Shown piece by piece: positions 44,181-53,600 of a stretch of DNA of 61,722 bases (the stretch's first letter is position 1; every line of letters starts with the position of its first letter). The DNA lies in assembly GCA_018262855.1 (NCBI GenBank), contig JADFDO010000013.1, positions 1-61,722 on the forward strand, written 5' to 3'. Below the pieces are notes generated by a model that did not search any database, was not told the DNA's origin, and saw only the letters and a list, made by a program, of their open reading frames with translations. Made by a program: the position numbers and the translations under genes. Source of the DNA: Methanolinea sp. Lineage in GTDB: Archaea; Halobacteriota; Methanomicrobia; Methanomicrobiales; Methanospirillaceae.

Positions 44181-44867
44181 ATGTCAACAACACGAACAGT
44201 CCTTCTTGTCTTCCTGGTTGTTGCGGTCTGTATCGGGATACTCCCTGCAACTGCCCAGCCCCCGATTGGAGGAGACCGTGCCTGGTATGCAGTTCACTGT
44301 AATGTTGACGGTGCAAGCGTATCCTTCGATGGCCAGTACAAAGGTGACATCCAGGGAGGCGTCCTCTACGTGGAAGCGTATACCACCGGGACACCCTACA
44401 GTACGTATACCGTCTCAAAGAGTGGATATACCACGTTCAGCGATTCGGTTGACGGAGTGCCAGGCAAGGGAGAGACCTTTGATCTCTATGCCACGCTCAA
44501 CCCGACCGAACCGACCCAGTCACCCATAATAGGCGGCGATATCGGGTGGTACACAGTGCACTCCAATGTTGACGGTGCGGCCGTGATGTTTGACAACACC
44601 TACCAGGGTGTCATCACCAACGGCATTCTGAGCGTGCAGGTTTATACTACCGGGACCCCTTACCGAACTTACACTGTCACCAAGGACGGATACCTGCCAT
44701 TTACGGCTCCTGTGACAAGTTACCCTGCCAAGGGGCAGACCGTCGATCTTTACGCAACCCTGAACCCCGCACCCACGCCAGTGCCAACAAAATCACCCAT
44801 TTCACCGGGTATTGTACTTGTTGGGCTTGCATTTGCGGGGCTTCTCCTGGTCTCCAGGAAACTTTAA
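44181..44867 (+). CDS. Exported protein with two PEGA-like repeats
   Basis: A 228-residue protein. An N-terminal signal segment (RTVLLVFLVVAVCIGILPA) is followed by two almost identical 75-residue repeats, each with WYxVHxNVDGAxVxFD, YTTGTPYxTYTV and GxTxDLYATLNP. These are PEGA-like beta domains found in archaeal surface proteins. The C terminus is a Pro/Thr linker, then PGIVLVGLAFAGLLLVSRKL, a membrane anchor with a basic end. The ATG at 44181 lies eight bases after GGAG. A TATA box (TATTATAAA, near 44133) gives it its own short-leader transcript. Confidence 0.85.
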   Translation: MSTTRTVLLVFLVVAVCIGILPATAQPPIGGDRAWYAVHCNVDGASVSFDGQYKGDIQGGVLYVEAYTTGTPYSTYTVSKSGYTTFSDSVDGVPGKGETFDLYATLNPTEPTQSPIIGGDIGWYTVHSNVDGAAVMFDNTYQGVITNGILSVQVYTTGTPYRTYTVTKDGYLPFTAPVTSYPAKGQTVDLYATLNPAPTPVPTKSPISPGIVLVGLAFAGLLLVSRKL

Positions 44868-44872
44868 CCTCG

Positions 44873-44878
44873 TTTTTT
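44873..44878 (+). terminator. Oligo-T terminator after PEGA gene
   Basis: Six T residues five bases after the stop codon, with no strong stem nearby. Confidence 0.4.
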
Positions 44879-45055
44879 AAGGCTCCCAAGCCGGGCTCAC
44901 AGGTATCCCGCTTCGTGACTATCAGAGTCCTACGGTGGCATCCAGCCTGCCGGATTGAGAGCCCCTGGGTAACCCTTCTTCCGCCCGAAACCCTTCCCGG
45001 ACCCATCGCTGTGCTATCTGCGAGTTTGACAGAAGAATTTACCCTAAAGTCACTG

Positions 45056-45082
45056 GTAACAATGTTCAATAGAAAATGTTAC
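45056..45082. promoter_or_regulatory. Inverted repeat GTAACA-N15-TGTTAC before moeA operon
   Basis: GTAACA (45056-45061) and TGTTAC (45077-45082) are exact inverted arms, lying just upstream of a GTTTAAAG TATA-like box near 45092 and about 43 bases before the ATG of the small protein at 45125. It is a candidate operator; a molybdate or tungstate regulator would be expected from the operon's content (inference). Confidence 0.4.
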
Positions 45083-45124
45083 CTACAGCGAGTTTAAAGT
45101 GAACAATTTACCAATAATTACTCC

Positions 45125-45301
45125 ATGGACGAAGAGAAGATCAGGAAAGCTTTCGAAGCTGAAGGGATCGAGAAAGAGATCAAGTGCCCCCAGGCGTTTG
45201 CAATCGCTGAAAAATACAAGGTTGCCAAGCTCGACATTGCCAGATACTGCAATACCCACGGGGTAAAAATTCGCGCCTGCCAGTTAGGCTGCTTCAAATG
45301 A
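45125..45301 (+). CDS. 58-residue four-cysteine protein coupled to moeA
   Basis: A 58-residue protein. Helical residues 1-40 are rich in Lys/Glu and lead to YCNTHGV, then the ACQLGCFK end. Cysteines are C21, C42, C52 and C56, so it could bind a metal or cluster. The pattern resembles short proteins found next to moeA or formate dehydrogenase genes in anaerobes (from memory, not checked). Its TGA overlaps the moeA ATG by four bases, which makes it a real translated gene and suggests a role in molybdenum cofactor assembly. It does not match a family I can name. Confidence 0.8.
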   Translation: MDEEKIRKAFEAEGIEKEIKCPQAFAIAEKYKVAKLDIARYCNTHGVKIRACQLGCFK

Positions 45302-46503
45302 CGGTTTTTCTCCGCACGGTTCCAGTCGAAGAGGCGATCCGGGTCGGCTGCAGTATTGCGGTTCCTCCCGGGGAGGAGACCAGTCCGCTTGCGGATGCCG
45401 TGGGCAGGGTGCTCGCACGCGATATTATCGCCGATGTCGATATCCCGGGTTTCGACCGGTCTGTCGTCGACGGGTATGCAATCAGGGCTTCAGATACGGT
45501 TGGAGCAGGTGAGGCGATCCCTGCCATCCTCACGCTTGCAGGGACGGTGAAGATGGGCTATCCCCTCGAAATCTCGCTTTCCGATGGAGAATGTGCGTAT
45601 ATTCCCACGGGCGGAGAACTCCCGGGTGGCGCCGACGCTGTCGTCATGATCGAGCACTCGGAAGCGATCGATGATCAGGTGCTGGTGAAACGCCCTGTCG
45701 CCAGCGGTGAGAACCTCATCCACAGGGGAGAAGACTTCGGGAAGGGAAAATCTGCCATCATGAAGGGCAGGAGGCTCTCCCCTCCCGACATCGGGGTCCT
45801 TGCAGCGGTCGGCTGCAGCGTCGTACCGGTCTACACGATACCACGAATCGGGGTGATCTCGACAGGAAACGAGCTTATCCCTGTCAAGGATTCCCCTTCT
45901 GGAAGCCAGATACGGGACAGCAACAGCGTGATGCTTGGAGCATACCTTCGTGCCGCAGGGTGCGAGGCTTGTCTTTACGGTATTGTAAAGGATGAACGCG
46001 ACACCCTTAGGGAGATCCTTCACCGGGCACTCGATGAGAATGATGCAGTCATTCTTTCCGGGGGCAGTTCAAAGGACGAACGGGACCTCTGCGCTGAACT
46101 GATCGCGGAATCCGGGGAAGTCCTTGTTCATGGAGTGGCGATCGCTCCCGGGAAACCGACCATCATAGGAAGAGCGAAGGGAAAACCTGTGCTCGGACTG
46201 CCCGGGCACCCTGCATCCGCACTCGTCGTGCTCGACCGGATAGGCCGTCCTCTCATTGCTGCGATGTCCGGCGAGATCCGCCGGCATGAATGCACGAGGA
46301 CCGCGGTTCTTGCCCAAAATATCCCGTCCACCAGGGGACGCGAGGATTATATCCGGGTAAGGCTGGATGGAAAGTCCGCCATCCCTCTCTTTGGCAAATC
46401 CGGCCTCCTGAATACCCTCGTGCAGAGTGACGGGATACTCAGGATCCCGGCCGGGAGCGAGGGGCTCGAGAAAGGGGCCGAGGTCGAAGTGATACTGTGG
46501 TGA
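45298..46503 (+). CDS. moeA: Molybdopterin molybdotransferase MoeA
   Basis: A 401-residue MoeA. Landmarks: DVDIPGFDRSVVDGYAIRAS (domain with catalytic Asp), IPTGGELPGGADAVVMIEHS, IGVISTGNELIPVKDSPSG with the SDSN-like RDSNSVML, the SGGSSKDERDL loop, and PGKPTIIGRAKGKPVLGLPGHP. It inserts molybdate or tungstate into adenylylated molybdopterin. It is followed immediately by a second MoeA, with a four-base overlap if the GTG at 46500 is used. Confidence 0.96.
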   Translation: MTVFLRTVPVEEAIRVGCSIAVPPGEETSPLADAVGRVLARDIIADVDIPGFDRSVVDGYAIRASDTVGAGEAIPAILTLAGTVKMGYPLEISLSDGECAYIPTGGELPGGADAVVMIEHSEAIDDQVLVKRPVASGENLIHRGEDFGKGKSAIMKGRRLSPPDIGVLAAVGCSVVPVYTIPRIGVISTGNELIPVKDSPSGSQIRDSNSVMLGAYLRAAGCEACLYGIVKDERDTLREILHRALDENDAVILSGGSSKDERDLCAELIAESGEVLVHGVAIAPGKPTIIGRAKGKPVLGLPGHPASALVVLDRIGRPLIAAMSGEIRRHECTRTAVLAQNIPSTRGREDYIRVRLDGKSAIPLFGKSGLLNTLVQSDGILRIPAGSEGLEKGAEVEVILW

Positions 46504-48350
46504 AACGCTACCTCTCAGTCATACCACTCGAGGAAGCTCTCACTTTTTTGAAACACATCCCGATACCCCTTTGTGTCGATACGGTTCCCATTGAGGAATC
46601 TTCCGGGAGGATCACTGCCAGCCCCGTGTTTGCAACGTATTCAGTCCCTGAGGTCCATCTCGCTGCGATGGACGGCATCGCGATCAGGAGCGAGGATACG
46701 ATTGGCGCAAGCGAACAGTCGCCCATACGACTCCAGGATGCACGACGTGTCAATACCGGGAACGTGGTCCCCCCAGAATACGATGCCGTCATCATGATCG
46801 AGGATGTCTGGGTTGACGGTGAGACTTTTACCATACGCAAACCCGCAAGCCCCTGGCAGCATGTCCGGCCCGCTGGCGAGGATATCGCCGAATCGGAGAT
46901 GATTCTTCCCTCGCTGCACCGTATCAGGCCATCGGATATCGGAGCGCTGGCAGCGTACGGTATTACAGAGATTCCCGTTTTTGGTTTCCGTGCAGGACTC
47001 ATACCCACAGGGAGCGAACTTGTCGCACCTGGTATAAGGCCCGGACCTGGCCAGGTGGTGGAGAGCAACACGAGAATGGCCGCATCCTGGCTCTCGGCTC
47101 TTGGCGGGACCTGCACCCGGTATCCGCTCACCCCTGATCGATCGGACGTGATTAGGGACGTGCTTGCAAAGGCAGCCGGCGAGAATGACCTTGTCATCAT
47201 CTCTGCCGGCTCTTCCGCGGGAACAAAGGATTATACTGCGGATGTGATCGCAGGACTCGGGGAGGTTCTTGTTCACGGTGTCGCGATCAAACCGGGTAAA
47301 CCGGTAATCATCGGGAAATTGGGGAAGATCCCGGTGATAGGATTGCCCGGGTATCCCCTCTCCGCACTCACGGTCTTAAGAGAGCTTGTCACGCCGCTGG
47401 TCCGTTTTTCTGGAATCCCTGTTCCCGAACCGGGCATCATCCCGGCCCGGCTCACCTCAACGCTCCACTCGGATGCGGGAACCGACGAGTTTGTCCTCCT
47501 TTCTGCCGGTCGCATCGGTTCATCGTGGGTGGCAACTCCCCTATCACGGGGTGCAGGTATTCAGATGAGCGCTGTTCGGTCAAACGCGTATCTCCGAATC
47601 ATCTCTCCCCTTGAAGGGTACGAGGCGGGAGAGAACGTGCTCATCAGTCTCACCGTGACCGATCACGAGGCAGAGGAGGCCATTCTTGTCACGGGGAGCC
47701 ATGACCCGGTCCTCGATCACCTCTCGGAACTGGTCCGGCACGAACGCGTGGATCTCCATTCAAGCCACGTCGGCAGTATGGGCGGTCTGATCGCCTTGAA
47801 GCGGAACGACTGCCACGCGGCACCGGTTCACCTCCTCGCGCCCAATGGTGACTACAACATCCCATTCCTTGAAAAATACCTGCCCAGGCAGGAGATTGAC
47901 CTTGTCTGTGTTGCCGGCAGAGAACAGGGTATCGTCTCCCGCGAGGGGCTCTCGATTGACGATCTTCCGGGACGATCGTTCATCAACCGGCAGAAGGGCT
48001 CGGGCACCAGGGTGCTTCTCGATCATGAACTGCATCTTCGTGGCATCCCGAAAGAGGATATCCCGGGGTACGAACGAGAGGCGACCACCCACATAGGGGT
48101 TGCGCTTGCAGTCAAAACGGGCGAGGCGGAGGCAGGTTTATGCGTGTATTCTGCGGCAAGGGCACTGGGTCTCCCCTTCGTACCGGTAGCAAAAGAGCGA
48201 TACGAGATCGCAATCCGGCGGGAGCACATGGAAGATTCCCGGATCTCCGCACTCCTTGGGGCTATCAGGTCACCCCGGTTCAGGGAGATTCTGAGAGAAC
48301 TCGGCGGGTACGACGACTCGATCACCGGCGTGCTGCGTCAAGTGCCCTGA
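46500..48350 (+). CDS. moeA: MoeA paralogue fused to a PBP-like domain
   Basis: A protein of about 616 residues. Residues 1-400 repeat the MoeA fold (MDGIAIRSEDTIGASEQSP, PTGSELVAPGIRPGPGQVVES, SAGSSAGTKDYT, KPGKPVIIGKLGKIPVIGLPG). From about 410 a periplasmic-binding-protein-like domain (LVTGSHDPVLDHLSELVR, HLLAPNGDYNIPFLEKYL, INRQKGSGTRVLLDHELHLR) follows. Such MoeA-PBP fusions occur in many archaea and probably sense molybdate or a related oxyanion. The GTG at 46500 gives the typical four-base overlap. The 3' end overlaps the opposite gene by 29 bases. Confidence 0.95.
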   Translation: MKRYLSVIPLEEALTFLKHIPIPLCVDTVPIEESSGRITASPVFATYSVPEVHLAAMDGIAIRSEDTIGASEQSPIRLQDARRVNTGNVVPPEYDAVIMIEDVWVDGETFTIRKPASPWQHVRPAGEDIAESEMILPSLHRIRPSDIGALAAYGITEIPVFGFRAGLIPTGSELVAPGIRPGPGQVVESNTRMAASWLSALGGTCTRYPLTPDRSDVIRDVLAKAAGENDLVIISAGSSAGTKDYTADVIAGLGEVLVHGVAIKPGKPVIIGKLGKIPVIGLPGYPLSALTVLRELVTPLVRFSGIPVPEPGIIPARLTSTLHSDAGTDEFVLLSAGRIGSSWVATPLSRGAGIQMSAVRSNAYLRIISPLEGYEAGENVLISLTVTDHEAEEAILVTGSHDPVLDHLSELVRHERVDLHSSHVGSMGGLIALKRNDCHAAPVHLLAPNGDYNIPFLEKYLPRQEIDLVCVAGREQGIVSREGLSIDDLPGRSFINRQKGSGTRVLLDHELHLRGIPKEDIPGYEREATTHIGVALAVKTGEAEAGLCVYSAARALGLPFVPVAKERYEIAIRREHMEDSRISALLGAIRSPRFREILRELGGYDDSITGVLRQVP

Positions 48351-48783
48351 GCGCTGCATCTGCCGGTGTGGTGCAGGGCTCGACTCCCCCTATATCCCAG
48401 GACCGGTATCCGAACACAGGCTTCCCGGTTTTCAGCGCGATGGCTATCTCGGAGAGTGTGCCATGTGCTCCTCCGACGGCCACCACGGAATCGGCACTCT
48501 CCACGACTACGATGTTCCGGGCGTGGGAAAGCCCTGTCCTGACCTGGACAGTGAGATGGGGATTTCCGCTCCCCGTGTGCGGAAGGATACCAACGGTGAT
48601 CCCGCCTTTTTTCTTCGCACCCCTGCACGAAGCCTCCATAACTCCCCCGAGTCCTCCGGAGATGAGAATCGCGCCATGTTCCGCAAGGATACCCCCGATC
48701 TCCTCTGCCGCCCTGATCTCGCCATCAGTCGCGGATGAGGGGCCTATGACTGCAATCTGGATACAGGAACCAGCACCGGTCAT
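48322..48783 (-). CDS. TIGR00725 / LOG-like protein
   Basis: A 153-residue protein with the lysine decarboxylase-like/LOG Rossmann fold. IAVIGPSSATDGEIRAAEEI and ISGGLGGVMEASCRGAKKKG hold the PGGxGTxxE-related motif region, with AVGGAHGTLSEIAIALKTG as the nucleotide-binding site. The activity in archaea is untested; the family resembles nucleoside-monophosphate phosphoribohydrolases. It overlaps the moeA paralogue at its 3' end and the aldehyde dehydrogenase gene by four bases on its 5' side. Confidence 0.88.
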   Translation of the reverse strand: MTGAGSCIQIAVIGPSSATDGEIRAAEEIGGILAEHGAILISGGLGGVMEASCRGAKKKGGITVGILPHTGSGNPHLTVQVRTGLSHARNIVVVESADSVVAVGGAHGTLSEIAIALKTGKPVFGYRSWDIGGVEPCTTPADAALRALDAARR

Positions 48784-50237
48784 ACCGGACCGCCTGCAGG
48801 GTTGAACGCGAGAAGGCGGGGGACCGTCATCTCCTCGATTGCATATCTCGGCCCTTCCCTTCCAAGACCGGAGCCCTTGACTCCCCCGTATGGCATGTGA
48901 TCCACCCGGAACGTCGGGATGTCGTTCATCTGGACTCCTCCAAACTCTGCACGTTTGTGGGCTCTCATGATCCTGCCGATATCCTGGGTGAAGATTCCAA
49001 TCTGTAATCCGTAGGCAACCCCGTTGGCCATCCCGAGCGCATCCTCGAACCTGTCGTATGGTGTGAGGGTGATGACAGGAGCGAAGATCTCCTCGCAGTT
49101 GACCCGCATCTCCTGTGTGGTCCCGGCAAGGATCGTGGGTGCAAAAAGGTTCCCTTCAGCGGTTCCGCCCACCAGCACTTGTGCACCCCCGGCGACAGCC
49201 TCTTGAACAACAGTGAGTGCCCGTCGTGCCGCCTCCGCCGTGATCATCGGGCCGATAAAGGTCTGCTCGTCACGGGGATCGCCGGCTTTCAGGGCTTTTG
49301 CTCCAGTGCACAGTGCCCTGCATGCCTCTTCGTAAATATCCTGGTGGAGGCAGACCCGCTGGACAGAGATGCATACCTGGCCGGCGTTGATAAAACCCCC
49401 GGTGAGTATTCTGGATATTGCATATGGGAGATTGGCATCGTCATGGACGATGACCGGTGCGCTCCCGCCAAGTTCGAGTGCAACAGGTTTTCGTCCCGCG
49501 GTGTTCCGAAGCTTCCATCCGGCATCGGGGCTGCCTGTGAAGGAGACGAATGCGATGCGCGGATCTGCCGCAATCCTTCCCGCGGTCTCCCCGGGAGAGG
49601 GAAGCACCCCCAGCGCCTCCTTTGGAAAGCCTGCAGACAGGAGCATCTTTCCCAGCAGGAGTGCAGATACCGGCGTTGCAGATGCAGGTTTCAGGAGAAT
49701 GGAATTACCCGCTGCTACTGCCGGGCCAAGTTTATGGCAGGCGAGGTTGAGAGGAAAATTGAACGGGACGATCCCAAGTACTACCCCGATTGGCATCCGC
49801 CTGGTAATGGCAAAACGCCCCTCGTTTCCGGGTGTCCAGTCGAGAGGGATGACCTCGCCCCCGATTCTCTTTGCCTCCTCAGCAGAGACCCGGAGAGTCT
49901 CAGCCGCCCGGATCACCTCCTGCCTGGCAAAAGTGATGGTCTTTCCCCCTTCCATGACCATCTGGACCGCAAGCTCCTCGGCCCGGGCTTCGACATCCGT
50001 TGCGAGGCGGGAGAGGATTCGGTACCGTTCAAACGATGAGAGGTGTCGTGTGAGTGAGAAACCCCGTTCAGCGGATCGTATGGCGTCCTCCCAGTCAGAA
50101 TCAGTTGCCAGATGAACCCGGGCAACCAGTTCACCGTTCCAGGGGAACCGGACATCAAGGATCTCCCCGCCATAGCGTTCTTCTCCCCCCACGATGCATC
50201 CGTATTCCGGCACTTCCTTACGGTTCTTCTCAGGCAT
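48780..50237 (-). CDS. Aldehyde dehydrogenase family enzyme
   Basis: A 485-residue NAD(P)-dependent aldehyde dehydrogenase. It has GIVPFNFPLNLACHKLGPAV, the glutamate motif LELGGSAPVIV, catalytic Cys in GFINAGQVCISVQR and the PYGGVKGSGLGREG end. The family in methanogens includes lactaldehyde dehydrogenase (CofA) of F420 synthesis, a plausible but unproven role. I chose the ATG at 50237 because GGGGAGAG lies seven bases upstream; the longer in-frame extension reads through a TATA-like box. It overlaps the LOG-like gene by four bases. Confidence 0.93.
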   Translation of the reverse strand: MPEKNRKEVPEYGCIVGGEERYGGEILDVRFPWNGELVARVHLATDSDWEDAIRSAERGFSLTRHLSSFERYRILSRLATDVEARAEELAVQMVMEGGKTITFARQEVIRAAETLRVSAEEAKRIGGEVIPLDWTPGNEGRFAITRRMPIGVVLGIVPFNFPLNLACHKLGPAVAAGNSILLKPASATPVSALLLGKMLLSAGFPKEALGVLPSPGETAGRIAADPRIAFVSFTGSPDAGWKLRNTAGRKPVALELGGSAPVIVHDDANLPYAISRILTGGFINAGQVCISVQRVCLHQDIYEEACRALCTGAKALKAGDPRDEQTFIGPMITAEAARRALTVVQEAVAGGAQVLVGGTAEGNLFAPTILAGTTQEMRVNCEEIFAPVITLTPYDRFEDALGMANGVAYGLQIGIFTQDIGRIMRAHKRAEFGGVQMNDIPTFRVDHMPYGGVKGSGLGREGPRYAIEEMTVPRLLAFNPAGGPV

Positions 50238-50644
50238 GATCGTTCTCTCTCCCCAATGTGAATCCCCGTGAGAGAAATAGTTCTCGTATCTTTTCCTCGT
50301 GCAGGGTGTGCCGGAAAAAACAAGCACTCCATAACCGGTAAGAGAACACGACCAGTCATGCGGAGTCCGGTCGGAAATCCATGTGATTTTTATAGGATCC
50401 TCTCTCACCTAAGAGCGTGGTGGAATATTCCATGACAGATCGTTTTATTCTCTGAACCGGATGCGGGGATACTGCTCTGCAGGGCTTTTGGGGCGGTTCC
50501 CGAAGGGAGAAATTACATTCACGGACCCGGCATCCAGTTTCAACATTCTCCGGATGGTTCCCCAAACTTCTTTGAAACGCACGCACAATATTACAGGACT
50601 GTATGGCTCTCCATGGAGCGGGGAGCATGGAACAGGGGATTTAT
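50238..50644. other. Divergent region between aldehyde dehydrogenase and ileS
   Basis: A 407-base gap without a convincing gene. It contains a TATA-like CTATAAAAATC near 50388 on the minus strand, a plausible promoter for the aldehyde dehydrogenase with a leader of about 120 bases. It also contains a foldable segment at 50487-50566 on the plus strand in front of ileS. Confidence 0.6.
50487..50566 (+). promoter_or_regulatory. Possible folded leader RNA before ileS
   Basis: TTTGGGG (50487-50493) pairs with CCCCAAA (50560-50566), enclosing TTCCC/GGGA-G (50497-50509) and CATCC/GGATG (50531-50535/50552-50556), which gives a three-way junction. The segment ends 79 bases before the preferred ileS start. 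A regulatory role is inference; no classical T-box features (AGGGUGGNACCGCG, specifier) are seen. Confidence 0.3.
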
Positions 50645-53600
50645 GTGAAGGCCGTCAGCAGCAGTTACCAGGCGAGGGAGATCGAACATTCAGTCCAGGA
50701 ATACTGGAACGAAGGGAATATCTTTGAAAAAGTCCGCACTCTCCGGGACGGGGGAGAGGACTTCTTTTTTGTCGATGGCCCCCCCTACACGACGGGACAT
50801 ATCCACCTCGGTACTGCATGGAACAAGATCATCAAGGACTGCATACTCCGCTACCAGCGAATGCTGGGAAAGAATGTGATCGCACGGGCAGGCTATGATA
50901 TGCACGGCCTTCCTATCGAGGTCCGTGTGGAGCAGAACCTTGGATTCTCCTCAAAAAAGGATATTGAACGCTTTGGCATCGGCCAGTTTATTGATCACTG
51001 CAGGACATTTGCTGCAACCAACAAGGATATCATGAGCGAGCAGTTCAAGCGCCTCGGTGTATGGATGGACTTTGATGATCCTTACCAGACGATGCACCCC
51101 GGTTACATCGAGGCTGCCTGGTGGACGCTCAAGCGTGCCGAGGAAGAAGGGATGCTGGAGAAGGGATTCCGGGTGGTGAACTGGTGCCCGCGCTGCGCAA
51201 CCGCGATTGCGGATGCCGAGGTCGAATACTGGGATGAGCGTGACCCTTCAATCTTCGTAAAATTTCCACTCGCTGGGGAAGATGGGGGCTACCTGGTCAT
51301 ATGGACCACCACTCCATGGACACTCCCCGCGAACGTTGCTGTTGCCGTTCACCCTGAATTTTCTTACGCCCGTGTGGAAGTGATAAAGGACGGAAAAAAG
51401 GAGATCCTCTGGATCGCAGAAGACCTGGTTGAACCGGTCCTGAAGAAAGGACGGTACAAGGATTATACCGTTACAGGGACCCGAAAGGGCAGGGAACTGT
51501 GCGGCCTGACCTACCATTCCCCGCTTCGCACCCAGGTGCCCCTGCAGGAGGAGATCCCACACAGGGTGGTCACTGCAGATTTCGTCGCCATGGAGAACAC
51601 AGGGATGGTGCATATCGCCCCGGGACACGGGTGGGACGACTATATACTTGGATGTGCGGAGGGGCTGCCGATCCTCTGCCCTGTCGATATCGAGGGCCGA
51701 TTCACTGAGGAGGGTGGAAGATTTTCTTCGATGTACGTCAAGGAGGCCGACCCCCTCGTCATGGAAGAACTCGGCGACCACCTGCTTGCCAGGGACCAGG
51801 TAGTCCACAGGTACGGGCACTGCTGGCGTTGCAAGAATCCCATCATCTTCAGGGCGACCTCGCAGTGGTTCCTGAAAGCCTCTGACCTGAAGGACCGGAT
51901 GCTCGAAGAGGTTGCCAAGGTAACGTGGTACCCTGAATGGGCCGGCAGTGCACGGTTCTATGACTGGATCAAGGAGGCCCGTGACTGGTGCATATCGCGC
52001 CAGCGTTACTGGGGGATCCCCATTCCCATCTGGGTGTGCACGGTGTGCGGAAAGCACAGGGTGATCGGAACCATACAGGAACTCGAGGAGGCGAGCGGAG
52101 CGCCGCTTGAGGATCCACACAGGCCATGGGTCGATGGTGTCACCATCCCCTGCCCGTGTGGCGGGTCGATGCACAGGGTCGAGGATATCTTTGATGTGTG
52201 GTTCGATTCGGCGGTGGCCTCCTGGGCAACACTCTGGTTCCCGTCGAAGAAAGAAGCAATGGAGAGGTTATGGCCTGCCGACTTTATCACCGAGGGGCAG
52301 GACCAGACCAGGGGCTGGTTCTACAGCCAGCTCGGGGCCAGTACGATCGCATTCGGCAGGGCACCCTACCGGAGTGTGCTCATGCACGGGTTTGCGCTTG
52401 ATGCTGACGGCAGAAAGATGAGCAAGAGCCTGGGGAACGTGGTCACACCTGAAGAAGTGATCGATGCCCATGGCGTGGATGTCCTCCGCCTCTATGTCCT
52501 CTCCCAGAATGCTCCGTGGGATGATCTCAGGTTCAACTGGGACGGCGTGAAGAATGTCCAGCGGGCGTTAAACATCCTCTGGAACGTCTACCGGTTCCCC
52601 CTCCCCTATATGATCATGGATACATTCACCCCTGAAGCCTGCATGGGATCATGGGGAGGCTCCTATGTCGCCAGGGAATACTCCACGCTCTCACCGGAGG
52701 ACCGATGGGTCATCTCCCGGGTGAACACCCTTGCACGACAGGTAAGCGGGGACCTGACCGAATGCCAGCTCCACAGAGCTTCAAGGAGCATCATATCGTT
52801 CATTTTAGAAGATCTCTCGCGCTGGTACGTCCAGTTGATCCGGGAGAGGATGTGGCTCGAGGGCGAGGCACCAGAAAAGACCCGTGCCTATGAGACCATG
52901 TACTATACGCTTCGCACCCTGCTCGCAGTCGCATCCCCATTCATCCCCCACATCACCGAGGCGATGTACCGGAACCTACGCCTTGACGGCGATCCAGAGA
53001 GCGTCCACATGCTTGAATGGCACGCCGGAGATGTCCGGCTCTGTGACGAATCGCTCGAGCAAGCCATGAATACCGTCAAGTCATTTGACGAGGCCCAGGC
53101 ATTTGCCCGCCAGGCAGGAAAGCGGAAACTCCGCTGGCCTGTCGGGGAATGTGTGGTTGTTGCTGATACCAGGGACGTTTCGGATGCGATCACGAACCTC
53201 AATTACATCTGCCGGGACCGGGCGAATGCACGCGCCGTCAGGGCGATCTGCGGCCACTGGGACAGGATAGGGTGGAGAGCAGAACCGGTGATGAAGGCCC
53301 TCGGCCCGGCTTTCGGCAAGAAAGCGCCGGCTGTCCGTGATCTCATCCTGCATGCAGATGCAAATGCCATGAAAGCGTGCCTTGACACCGGAGAACCATA
53401 CTCTGTCGGTGAGGGGAACGAGACGTTCAGGATAACCGGGGATCATGTCAACTTTGCAGAGCACCTCCCTGAAAGTATCTTTTCGGCTCCAATGCAGGGA
53501 GGGACAGTGTATGTGGACACCACACTTACCCCGGATCTTGAGGCAGAGGGGTTCGCGAGGGAGGTTATCAGGAGGTTCCAGGAGATGCGGAGGCAGCTCG

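Noticed and set aside
50238-50408. 57-residue extension of the aldehyde dehydrogenase
   Set aside because: It contains a TATA-like box in its DNA, is not similar to family N termini, and the ATG at 50237 has a good Shine-Dalgarno sequence.
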